Source of the DNA: Paenibacillus wynnii
GTDB taxonomy: Bacteria > Bacillota > Bacilli > Paenibacillales > Paenibacillaceae
NCBI RefSeq assembly: GCF_030812855.1
Contig: NZ_JAUSTK010000045.1
Location: forward strand, 1 to 32,477
DNA: 32,477 nucleotides
Direction: 5' to 3'
The position numbers and the translations under genes were made by a program. Positions within the stretch are counted from its first letter, which is position 1; each line of letters opens with the position of its first letter. Under the pieces are notes generated by a model that saw only the letters and a program-made list of their open reading frames with translations, did no database searches and had not been told where the DNA came from. Shown here one piece after another: positions 1 through 7,420 of the stretch.

Positions 1-200
1 TTTTTTTCAACTTCTTTTTCGAGCTCGGCATCAACATTTCTTGGCCGGAATAAGAATATATCATGTATAGAAATCAATTGCAAGCTTTTTTTGAATGACT
101 TCTTTTCAGTCCATCATTCATCGGTGCAGACAAGTCTTTGATAACGCTTTCTTATAATAACTCATTACTAGATCAAAAATCAACCCTTATACAAAAATAA
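1..200. other. edge sequence without a supported gene
   Basis: AT-rich. A minus-strand frame is open from about position 112 to the left edge, and a TTGCAA-17-TATATT promoter-like pair lies at about 57-85 on the minus strand. There is no convincing start codon with a ribosome binding site, so a gene beyond the left edge can only be suspected. Confidence 0.3.
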
Positions 201-232
201 AAACAACCTGCTTAATAATTAAGTAGGTTGTT
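201..232 (-). terminator. intrinsic terminator of the transglutaminase gene
   Basis: On the minus strand a stem of about 14 bp (AACAACCTACTTAA against TTAAGCAGGTTGTT, one mismatch, three-base loop) is followed by a T-rich tract. It lies 27 bases past the stop codon of the gene ending at 259. Confidence 0.85.
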
Positions 233-258
233 CATTTATCACGTTTATTTTAATTATT

Positions 259-1068
259 TTAATAGAATTTAGCCGAGGTATATTTGCTGGAGCTTTTGAT
301 TAGTTCGGCTGTTTTTTTGTTCTTTATTAATCCAGCGTCCACTGTTGTATCAATGGTTACCCATTTCCCATTCAGTAGAACTTCATTCCAAGCATGGTAC
401 TCAGTTACATAGCTCGTGTTGCCCATTACCAATTTGGCCGGAATGTCTACGCTACGGAGCATCGCGGCGAATAAGGAAGAGTAATCGTAGCAAATACCTT
501 TTTTGTTCGTAATCGTATTATTAATATTAGGAATGTAGTCCGTAGCAACATTGGCTGCCAATGAATAGTCATACTGTACGTTCTTAACGATGTAGTTATA
601 GATTGCTTTCACTTTCTCTTCATCATTTGTCATGCCTTGTGTCAGTAGTTGAGCTTTCTGAATGGCTTTATCTGAGGAATTCCATTTAATATTCTGAACA
701 GAATTCAAATATACAACATCAGTATTGCTTAGAGATAAGTCCACTACTTCAGAGTATACGACTCTGTACTTGTTGCCTGTTGTATTCTCAAGAACAGACA
801 CCTTGTAAGAACCATTACCTTGTTGAAGTGGAAAAACTTCGGTTTGATTAGAAGATAACAGGTTATAAGTGTAGCTGCTATCATCCTTAGTAATCATCAG
901 CTTGGTACGTTTATTTGATGGTACTTCATATTGTACTCCGATCACACCCTCAGCTAACTTCGATGTGTTCAACCAAGGGGTATCGGCAGTTGCTGCTTCT
1001 GCTGTATTAACCGGTACTGAGGTAACTAACACGAATAGTGTCATTAACATGAAATAGAACTTCTTCAT
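259..1068 (-). CDS. secreted transglutaminase-like domain protein
   Basis: A 269-residue exported protein. Residues 1 to about 25 form a signal peptide (Lys-Lys, hydrophobic core, AEA-A cleavage context). Residues 140-250 form a transglutaminase/papain-like fold with the full apparent triad: Cys193 in GICYDYSS, His225 in YHAWNEV and Asp240 in TIDTT. The region between (30-130) is beta-rich and unassigned. Members of this family may crosslink, hydrolyse or only bind surface peptides, and the substrate is unknown. The ATG at 1068 has AAAGGAG nine bases upstream. That ribosome binding site sits immediately after the 3' end of a c-di-GMP riboswitch, so expression is probably c-di-GMP controlled. 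There is no C-terminal sortase signal, so it is not an obvious substrate of the neighbouring sortase. Confidence 0.85.
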   Translation of the reverse strand: MKKFYFMLMTLFVLVTSVPVNTAEAATADTPWLNTSKLAEGVIGVQYEVPSNKRTKLMITKDDSSYTYNLLSSNQTEVFPLQQGNGSYKVSVLENTTGNKYRVVYSEVVDLSLSNTDVVYLNSVQNIKWNSSDKAIQKAQLLTQGMTNDEEKVKAIYNYIVKNVQYDYSLAANVATDYIPNINNTITNKKGICYDYSSLFAAMLRSVDIPAKLVMGNTSYVTEYHAWNEVLLNGKWVTIDTTVDAGLIKNKKTAELIKSSSKYTSAKFY

Positions 1069-1081
1069 GGATAAAACTCCT

Positions 1082-1175
1082 TTCGGTAGCTGGCTGCCAT
1101 CCTTTCGGGAAGACCCTTTAGCTTTGCGTCCCTATCTTTCGATAGGTTTGCCGTTATCGTTGTAGCTTTATCTAT
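1082..1175 (-). ncRNA. c-di-GMP-I (GEMM) riboswitch, gene-proximal copy
   Basis: The minus strand shows the hallmark blocks of the GEMM-I aptamer in order: GGCAAACC, a GAAA-capped stem, GGGACGCAAAGC, a second hairpin, then GGCAGCC and GCTACCGAA. The ribosome binding site AAAGGAG of the downstream gene starts within or right after the last block. There is no terminator between aptamer and start codon, so this copy probably acts on translation. It differs from the distal copy by two bases over about 75. Confidence 0.9.
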
Positions 1176-1210
1176 ATCTACTAGAATCATAGAAACGAGT
1201 TAATTAAAAC

Positions 1211-1228
1211 AAAAAAAGCCTCTTCATT
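1211..1228 (-). terminator. terminator arm and U-tract of the distal riboswitch
   Basis: On the minus strand GAAGAGGC is followed by seven Ts, just after the distal aptamer. GAAGAGGC can pair (one bulge) with GCCTTC inside the aptamer's second hairpin. Terminator and ligand-bound fold would then exclude each other, which suggests a c-di-GMP ON switch. The pairing is inferred by eye. Confidence 0.55.
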
Positions 1229-1320
1229 CGGTAGCTGGCTGCCATCCTTTCGGGAAGGCCCTCTAGCTTTGCGTCCCTATCTTTCGATAGGTTTGCCGTT
1301 ATCGTGTTTAGCTTTATATC
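1229..1320 (-). ncRNA. c-di-GMP-I (GEMM) riboswitch, promoter-proximal copy
   Basis: Second aptamer with the same conserved blocks as the copy at 1082-1175 and 146 bases from it. The near identity, extending into the 5' flank (ATAAAGCTA), points to a recent duplication. One of the two differences changes GGTC to GGCC, precisely the segment that could pair with the downstream GGC terminator arm. This copy therefore seems to control transcription termination. Confidence 0.9.
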
Positions 1321-1321
1321 T

Positions 1322-1352
1322 ATTATATTACCATGTTTTCGGTAATACTCAA
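1322..1352 (-). promoter_or_regulatory. putative promoter of the riboswitch/transglutaminase unit
   Basis: Minus-strand TTGAGT (1347-1352), 19-base spacer, TATAAT (1322-1327). A perfect 7-bp inverted repeat TATTACC/GGTAATA (1326-1332 and 1341-1347) fills the spacer and could be an operator. Confidence 0.5.
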
Positions 1353-1419
1353 TAGACTGGTTGATAGAATCCTCTATTTTATAATGATATTTTACGATAA
1401 TTCAAATTCTGTACATTAT

Positions 1420-2079
1420 TCAGGGTAACTTGGCATGAATTATAAGCCGGTGCGTCGGATTGACCAGCGGATCACAAGTAATAAGTGTAAGGATCGAGTC
1501 CTTGTTATTGCCCTTAAGAACAGAAACGTCAGTTGGCTCCACGATAGAAATATCATAAACCTCATAATTGTAGTCTTGGTTCTTGGTCTTTACCGTAACA
1601 ATGTCACCTATACCCACTTCATTTAATCTGTTGAACAATCTTCCTGTCTTTCTGGCTCTATGAGCAGCAATTGCTGAATTACCTATCTCACCTAGAGGTG
1701 TTGTTTCCTTCATATGCGTGGCGGCATGCTTCATATTCGCTTTCGTAGCCCCTTCAAGTACGGGAAGCTTTAGGTCTATCTTCTTAATCTCGATGAGTGC
1801 AATCACATCTCCGCCAACCTCCGGCTGAGCCTGAGCAGAGTTGTCCTCTTCTGTCTGAGCTTGTTCGTCCAACGCGGATTCCTCAGCAAGCAGCTGAGTA
1901 ACCTTAGCATATCTGCTTTTAAGCTCAGCATCATTAGAAGGTGTCTCACTTTCTCTATAACTCTGTTCTGCTTCATTCACCAGCCGATTCTGCTGCCAAT
2001 CGTTAAACCACTCATTAGCCTTCGGATACAGTATGATCAAAATACCGCATAGTATCAGCAGGTAGGAAAACTTTCGCAT
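1420..2079 (-). CDS. class D sortase
   Basis: A 219-residue membrane-anchored cysteine transpeptidase that attaches or crosslinks surface proteins. It has an N-terminal membrane anchor (residues 1-20), an acidic Gln/Glu-rich linker (about 35-90) and a sortase barrel from about residue 93. Catalytic residues are visible: His140 (AAHRA), Cys202 in TLITCDP and Arg211 (THRLIIHAKL). The short C-terminal barrel without a TM tail fits class D. The ATG at 2079 is preferred: GAGGAG lies 8 bases upstream, whereas the in-frame GTG at 2088 overlaps that site. It lies 38 bases after gtrA with no terminator seen, so it may belong to the glycosylation operon. No LPxTG-type substrate is present in the window. 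Confidence 0.88.
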   Translation of the reverse strand: MRKFSYLLILCGILIILYPKANEWFNDWQQNRLVNEAEQSYRESETPSNDAELKSRYAKVTQLLAEESALDEQAQTEEDNSAQAQPEVGGDVIALIEIKKIDLKLPVLEGATKANMKHAATHMKETTPLGEIGNSAIAAHRARKTGRLFNRLNEVGIGDIVTVKTKNQDYNYEVYDISIVEPTDVSVLKGNNKDSILTLITCDPLVNPTHRLIIHAKLP

Positions 2080-2117
2080 AGAATGCACTCCTCTCTATTA
2101 AGATGATGATAAATATA

Positions 2118-2522
2118 TCAAAAAACCCATTTCCGACTACCAAAAAAGTTGATAACAACCGTAACAAAGGTAACCATAACCTTAGCCATTAACACTTGAA
2201 CCCCGAATTTGTCAGTCAAAAGGTTCATTAACAGCAGGGAGATACCCAACACTACCAGATTAAGTAGAATAAATCTCAATAGCTGCTTGCGGTCAAAGCC
2301 GTCTGTGCTGTTGCGGTCTCGGTCTCGGAAGGTCACCTTTTTATTGAGAATAAAGCTGTTGGCAGTACCCGCACTGTAGGAAATGACTTGAGCCACGCCA
2401 TATACCATCCCAATGGAATGTAATAATGTAAATATCGCAAAATCAACCAATGTGTTAAGCACGCCGACTGCGTTGAACTTCAGAAATTGAACGACTCCGG
2501 CTCGCAGGCTTTTATCGGACAT
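2118..2522 (-). CDS. GtrA-family membrane protein (putative lipid-linked sugar flippase)
   Basis: A 134-residue protein with about four hydrophobic segments and the GtrA signatures FLKFNAVGVLNTLVDFAIF at the start and FGSRKWVF at the end. GtrA proteins are thought to flip undecaprenyl-phosphate-linked sugars made by a GT2 partner. That partner lies directly upstream with an 11-base overlap, which implies translational coupling. AAGGT lies about 8 bases before the ATG. The position between GT2 and sortase supports a role in surface glycosylation. Confidence 0.88.
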   Translation of the reverse strand: MSDKSLRAGVVQFLKFNAVGVLNTLVDFAIFTLLHSIGMVYGVAQVISYSAGTANSFILNKKVTFRDRDRNSTDGFDRKQLLRFILLNLVVLGISLLLMNLLTDKFGVQVLMAKVMVTFVTVVINFFGSRKWVF

Positions 2523-3495
2523 GGCGTTGTACCTTCAGACCCGCCTCTAACGATTCTTCATTATCATGGTAACCAGTTGTCTCACGAACAATATAAAGTG
2601 GTCTGTCCTTGGACTCATCGTAAATCCGACCGATATATTCACCGATAACACCAAGCAGCATTAGCACAATACCATTGAAAAGCAGGTTAATCCCTACAAT
2701 AGAAGCCCAACCGGGTACGGTCCACGAGGTGAATAATTTCTGGAACAATACAAGAAATAAGTAAATAAAGCTGGCAAAGGAAAGAAAGAAACCGATATAG
2801 GAAGCGATTTTGAGCGGCTTATGTGAGAAAGAGGTAATTCCGTCTAATGCAAAGCGAATCATTTTTTTCAACGGATATTTGGTCTCGCCTGCAAAACGCT
2901 CTTCCCGTACGTATTCGACCATAGTCTGGCGGAAGCCCACCCAACTTACCAAACCTCTGACATATCGATTCTTCTCTTTCAATCCTCTTAGTACATCACA
3001 TACTTTACGGTCAATAAGGCGGAAGTCACCTGTGTCCGTTGGAATCTCCACACTCGTCATGCTGCTTAGAAGCCTGTAGAAGAGCTTAGCCGTAACTTTT
3101 TTGAAAAGAGTCTCCCCATGTCGTTTCAATCTCTTCGCATATACAACGTCGTAGCCTTCCTTCCACTTCTCGATCATCTCTAAAATGACCTCCGGCGGAT
3201 CCTGAAGATCTGCATCGATCACTACAACCGCCTGACCTTCAGAATAATCCATGCCCGCGGTTATTGCTACCTGATGTCCGAAGTTACGGGAGAAATCAAT
3301 CAGCTTTACGTTTTTATCCCGGCTAGTGATTTCCCGCATAATTTCTACTGTACGGTCACGGCTCCCATCATTAACAAATAAGAGCTCATAAGACTCCCCG
3401 CAGGTGTCCATTACTTTTTTCAATCGATCATACGTGTGGGCAATAACTTCTTCCTCATTGAACATAGGAATAATTACGCTGTATCTAGCTTTCAT
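2512..3495 (-). CDS. GT2 polyprenyl-phosphate glycosyltransferase (GtrB/DPM1-like)
   Basis: Membrane-bound glycosyltransferase of about 327 residues that charges a polyprenyl phosphate with a sugar at the inner face. Visible motifs are VIPMFNEEEVI at the N-terminus, FVNDGSRDRT, the metal site DADLQDPPEVI, GDFRLIDR, and two C-terminal TM helices followed by GEYIGRIYDE, typical of the CsbB/GtrB group. The ATG at 3495 is chosen because GAGGAGG lies 6 bases before it; the upstream in-frame TTG (3510) would lie on that site. It sits 35 bases after the double GT-C gene and overlaps gtrA. The sugar is not predictable from sequence. Confidence 0.9.
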   Translation of the reverse strand: MKARYSVIIPMFNEEEVIAHTYDRLKKVMDTCGESYELLFVNDGSRDRTVEIMREITSRDKNVKLIDFSRNFGHQVAITAGMDYSEGQAVVVIDADLQDPPEVILEMIEKWKEGYDVVYAKRLKRHGETLFKKVTAKLFYRLLSSMTSVEIPTDTGDFRLIDRKVCDVLRGLKEKNRYVRGLVSWVGFRQTMVEYVREERFAGETKYPLKKMIRFALDGITSFSHKPLKIASYIGFFLSFASFIYLFLVLFQKLFTSWTVPGWASIVGINLLFNGIVLMLLGVIGEYIGRIYDESKDRPLYIVRETTGYHDNEESLEAGLKVQRHVR

Positions 3496-3530
3496 TACGT
3501 TCCTCCTCAAGCATAGTCATTCTTCAACAT

Positions 3531-6500
3531 TTAAAACACCCAGGTAGGGAACCAGCGTAAAAAGTGTTTAACATAATCCCCGTTAACCTCCATACCCGAC
3601 AGCACCGGATAAAACGCGATAAACAGCAACGCTGCAAGCCCTATAAAGATATAACGAATGTAACGGGCTTTTGGGTGCTTGACATCAAGAAGCTTCATCA
3701 TATAAACAAGACTAAGAATTAGAAATGGTACCATAGCAAAGTAATGGTAAAGAAAAGTCTCACGCGGAACAAGCATCCAAGGTACAAATTGAGAAAAGAA
3801 AGCAATCCATATCATGTATAGACTTTTGTCTTTACGTTTGATAGACAGCCATAAAGTTCCCAACACTGCAAAAATCCCTGCCCACCAGATGAGCGGATTA
3901 CCCATGGTGACAATGCTGGTTACTTTACCCGCAGGAAGACCTTCCCCACCGCTGTAGAACCAGACCGGTCTTTTCATAAAGGGCCACTGCCACCAGGAAG
4001 AGGCAAAGGGATGCGTAGCTACAAGCTGACTATGGTAGTTGTACATGTTCTTCTGGGCATCAACCAGGCCTTTAAGCGTATAACCCTCCGCTGTTGGTGT
4101 CAGAACAGGGATGAAAGAAAGACTATATACAAGGACAGGAATAAGAACAAAGAAAACTATGCAGCTAAGCAAAGTAAGGGTCGTATTCCTCCAAAAGACT
4201 TTGACAGCCCCCTGGCTGGCATGTTTCAGTTCCTGATCACTAAGTTTACCTTCAGTCAGAACTCTCTTTGCCGCACGATACTGCCTATGACGCTCAAGCA
4301 AAACTAAAGCAAGCATAATCGCGAGCCCGGCACCCCCATACAGCACGATCCACTTGGAGGCTACTCCTATCCCGAAGAACAATCCGGCCCAGAATAAGGG
4401 AACTAGGGTTTTTCTTAGAGGAACCAGATAGAAGTTCATAGTGAAATACCGCTGCATGAAATAAAACATCAACATGATGAAGAAGACACCGTACACATCT
4501 ATAGTGGAGATACGTGTTTGGGTGAAGTGCATGAAATCTAGAGCAAATAATCCTGCAGCAACAGCCGCGTATCTACTCTTTCCAAACAAACGCAAAGCCA
4601 TAATGTAAATGAGCGGAAGCATGGCTATACCAAAAAGTGTGCCGACAATACGCCAACCGAACGGATTCACACCGAACAGCTCCATCCCGATAGCAATGAA
4701 CAGCTTTCCAAGCGGTGGATGCGTATTCTCGTAAGCCACAATTCCATGTGTATATTCATAAGCCGTACGAGCATGATAAATCTCATCAAAATAGGTCCCG
4801 TTCATGAACCCTGAATATGCGGGAATTAGTGACTGCTCATCAAAAAGGTTGATTGGACTTCCGTGTTTGGATACGACTTGGGCATCCGGAACCACATTGG
4901 CAATCGGCAGCGGAGTTCTTCCGCCCCCCTGCGCATACAAGGCAATCTCATGCAGCGCGAATCCCGGTGAATCAACTGTAAGCTTCATATAACGCGCCGC
5001 TACGTTGAGGGGTTGGCTTTTCCATACAAATACATTACCTACGTCCTCGTTAACATCCAGTGGTGTACTCCAAGTATCAGGGGTTTGGCTGAATTCCAGC
5101 TGAAATTTACCCGTACCAACGCCTCCGAATATATTCACACGCTCCAGCTGTTTGCTCTCTCCTAGATCGATGTAGAAGCTTTCGCCTTTGGCTGCCGGTT
5201 CCCATAACGTTTCCGGGGACTTGGTAGAACCTAGATTGAACAGGGCAAGTGCCGCATATACAGCTGTAATCAAGATAATCCCTATCCAGTCCTTGCGTTG
5301 AAGCTTGAGCTTCGATCCACGTCCGCTCTCCGCAAATGGACGGATATCTTCAATAATACTCAAATCCTCGGCATTCTTCTCCGCCACTGTATATTGGGGA
5401 AGAAGGAGTTTCGTCTCTTTCCGTATATACACATGGTAACCAATATAGAGCATATATAACAGAAGCCCAAGATTGGTAATCGCTGTGATCAGCACAATTC
5501 CATCCGAACCGGGATTATTACCTGCGTTCAGATGGGCAAGCGTATAACCTACATTGATATATTGAGTCAAGCTGAACCCCAGAAACAAAGTCAGGAAACG
5601 CCGGTCACGGCTTTCAATAAAACTGAAGAGACACAGAATTACAACCGGGAAAAGATAACGTTCATGCATTTTGGTTCCAAGTACAAACACAATAACGATC
5701 AGAACCATCCCTATATAGTAGGACTTGGATAGATCGAGACGCTCTTTGGCAAAGGAAAAAAGGACTGCAAAGGCGACCGCAACCAATATAAAGATAAATC
5801 CCCATATTCGATAGGTGATTCCCAGCCAAGTTGTATCCAGTGGCGACCACAAGGGATCGGTCAGTGCATACAGATTAAAGGCATTAACCGAAGAATACGG
5901 ATAGGAGGACAGGGTGGCTTTGTAGAGACGGATAATGCCACCCAAACCGCCGTTATTCCAGAAGAAAGGAACGGCAAGCAGGATAAATGTGCCAAGACCA
6001 TATAATGCACCCACAGCAAGCTGCTTCCATGCACGGTGATGATAAAAGGCAAACATTAGAACCGGAGTGAATATAAGCGCCTGCGGCTTAATCAATACCG
6101 CGATTGCAAAAAATATGGCTGATCGAACGAAAGCTTTATCAACAGCACCCTTAATACTCATGAGCAAAAATATCAGGAAAAAGGAATCGGCTTGACCCCA
6201 AGCAGCTGAATTAATAAGGACGGCAGGATTAAATAAGAAGAGAAGCATCAAACCTACAGCTAGGCCAGAGCCTATTTTCTTACGCCCTATTCTAAATATC
6301 AAATATCCAAGCACGAGGTCAGAAAGGATTGCAGGCAGCTTGAAAAGCAGGGTCTCTCCCGCCGAACCGTGTGCAAAACCGAATACACCCTTAATGAAAC
6401 TAAGTAAATACAATACATATAAATACCCCGGAGGATAATCAGCAAAATAACCCTCTTGATAAAAATTCCCAGGACCCAAATCCACCATGCGTTGACCCCA

Positions 6501-7361
6501 GGCAATGAAGGTATTCATGTCATTCTCGTACCCCTGCGCGGTTATACCAATCCATATCCGCAGAATAAGCGAGGTTCCCATGGCTACAACCAGCCATCTC
6601 TGATAGATGACTTCGGGTTGATCCAAAAGTCCTTTGCTACGGAAAGCTCTATTATAGAAGTAAACAAAAACAATAGTAAAAAGTGACGAGATTAGCAGCA
6701 GCATTGTGGGCGATACTTTGTGGGAAGCAGCCGCCGGATCTTCGCTGCTTGCGTCCTGAGCTGCAGCCCCGCTATCCAATGAAATAATATCCTTTCCGAC
6801 AGGAGCAGCCTCTAACAGCTCTACTGATAAATCATCGAAATAGGCTTTGCCTTTGATCAAGCTGGAATATCCTCCAAGGCTGGCACCTATCCCAAACACC
6901 GTTTGCTCGGGTCCGGTTTGACCGAAAAACTCAAGATATTGCCAGTCCCCAGCCGTATCTATAACACTTGGATAACCGCTTCCGATCCCTACGGCGAGGA
7001 TATTCGCACCTGTTCCATCGCCTTCGGCACTTACTACCTTCACCCATCCAGATATTTTATAGTAACTTCCAGACTGAGCCTGAATATCCTGTACCCACTT
7101 CAAGTGATTGGGTTCCAAATTCTCAATCATAGCCGCGTTGCTGCCGGAATGGACCTCCTCTGATTGAACAGAGATCAGTCCGGAGCCGTCACCTGAAATC
7201 CATGCATCCCTTGTCCAGTTGGAGGGAGCATTCGCTTCCCCTTCTTCAAAGCCAGGATTCTGCACAAGATTCCCTGCTGCAAAGGCACCTGAGACAGGGA
7301 AAACAAATAAAAGCAGCAGGAACAGAACCATTGCAGTTATGCGTTTATTAGTAGTTATCAT
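3531..7361 (-). CDS. double GT-C glycosyltransferase with a PMT (GT39) half and two lectin-like modules
   Basis: A 1276-residue multispanning protein built as two modules. Residues 1-29 are a signal peptide. Residues 30-185 form a beta-rich carbohydrate-binding-like domain (NLVQNPGFEEG start). Residues 215-650 form a first GT-C unit with Asp281 (YENDMNTF) in the first exoplasmic loop. Residues 690-815 form a discoidin/F5-8C-like domain. Residues 830-1276 form a protein O-mannosyltransferase-like GT-C unit with Asp859-Glu860 (YFDEIYHA) and THPPLGK. GT-C enzymes use lipid-linked sugars outside the membrane, so this is the probable transferase of the gtrA/GT2 pair. The ATG at 7361 follows GGTGAAGG. 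The acceptor (protein, teichoic acid or another glycan) is unknown. Confidence 0.85.
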   Translation of the reverse strand: MITTNKRITAMVLFLLLLFVFPVSGAFAAGNLVQNPGFEEGEANAPSNWTRDAWISGDGSGLISVQSEEVHSGSNAAMIENLEPNHLKWVQDIQAQSGSYYKISGWVKVVSAEGDGTGANILAVGIGSGYPSVIDTAGDWQYLEFFGQTGPEQTVFGIGASLGGYSSLIKGKAYFDDLSVELLEAAPVGKDIISLDSGAAAQDASSEDPAAASHKVSPTMLLLISSLFTIVFVYFYNRAFRSKGLLDQPEVIYQRWLVVAMGTSLILRIWIGITAQGYENDMNTFIAWGQRMVDLGPGNFYQEGYFADYPPGYLYVLYLLSFIKGVFGFAHGSAGETLLFKLPAILSDLVLGYLIFRIGRKKIGSGLAVGLMLLFLFNPAVLINSAAWGQADSFFLIFLLMSIKGAVDKAFVRSAIFFAIAVLIKPQALIFTPVLMFAFYHHRAWKQLAVGALYGLGTFILLAVPFFWNNGGLGGIIRLYKATLSSYPYSSVNAFNLYALTDPLWSPLDTTWLGITYRIWGFIFILVAVAFAVLFSFAKERLDLSKSYYIGMVLIVIVFVLGTKMHERYLFPVVILCLFSFIESRDRRFLTLFLGFSLTQYINVGYTLAHLNAGNNPGSDGIVLITAITNLGLLLYMLYIGYHVYIRKETKLLLPQYTVAEKNAEDLSIIEDIRPFAESGRGSKLKLQRKDWIGIILITAVYAALALFNLGSTKSPETLWEPAAKGESFYIDLGESKQLERVNIFGGVGTGKFQLEFSQTPDTWSTPLDVNEDVGNVFVWKSQPLNVAARYMKLTVDSPGFALHEIALYAQGGGRTPLPIANVVPDAQVVSKHGSPINLFDEQSLIPAYSGFMNGTYFDEIYHARTAYEYTHGIVAYENTHPPLGKLFIAIGMELFGVNPFGWRIVGTLFGIAMLPLIYIMALRLFGKSRYAAVAAGLFALDFMHFTQTRISTIDVYGVFFIMLMFYFMQRYFTMNFYLVPLRKTLVPLFWAGLFFGIGVASKWIVLYGGAGLAIMLALVLLERHRQYRAAKRVLTEGKLSDQELKHASQGAVKVFWRNTTLTLLSCIVFFVLIPVLVYSLSFIPVLTPTAEGYTLKGLVDAQKNMYNYHSQLVATHPFASSWWQWPFMKRPVWFYSGGEGLPAGKVTSIVTMGNPLIWWAGIFAVLGTLWLSIKRKDKSLYMIWIAFFSQFVPWMLVPRETFLYHYFAMVPFLILSLVYMMKLLDVKHPKARYIRYIFIGLAALLFIAFYPVLSGMEVNGDYVKHFLRWFPTWVF

Positions 7362-7420
7362 TGCTCAACCTTCACCTCACCGATGTTATTCCAGCGATCC
7401 GCTGGTATTCTAAACTCTCA

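Noticed and set aside
1..112. Minus-strand open frame running off the left edge
   Set aside because: About 37 codons with no start codon with a ribosome binding site and no recognised motif. Could be a real gene start or a remnant, but the evidence is too thin.
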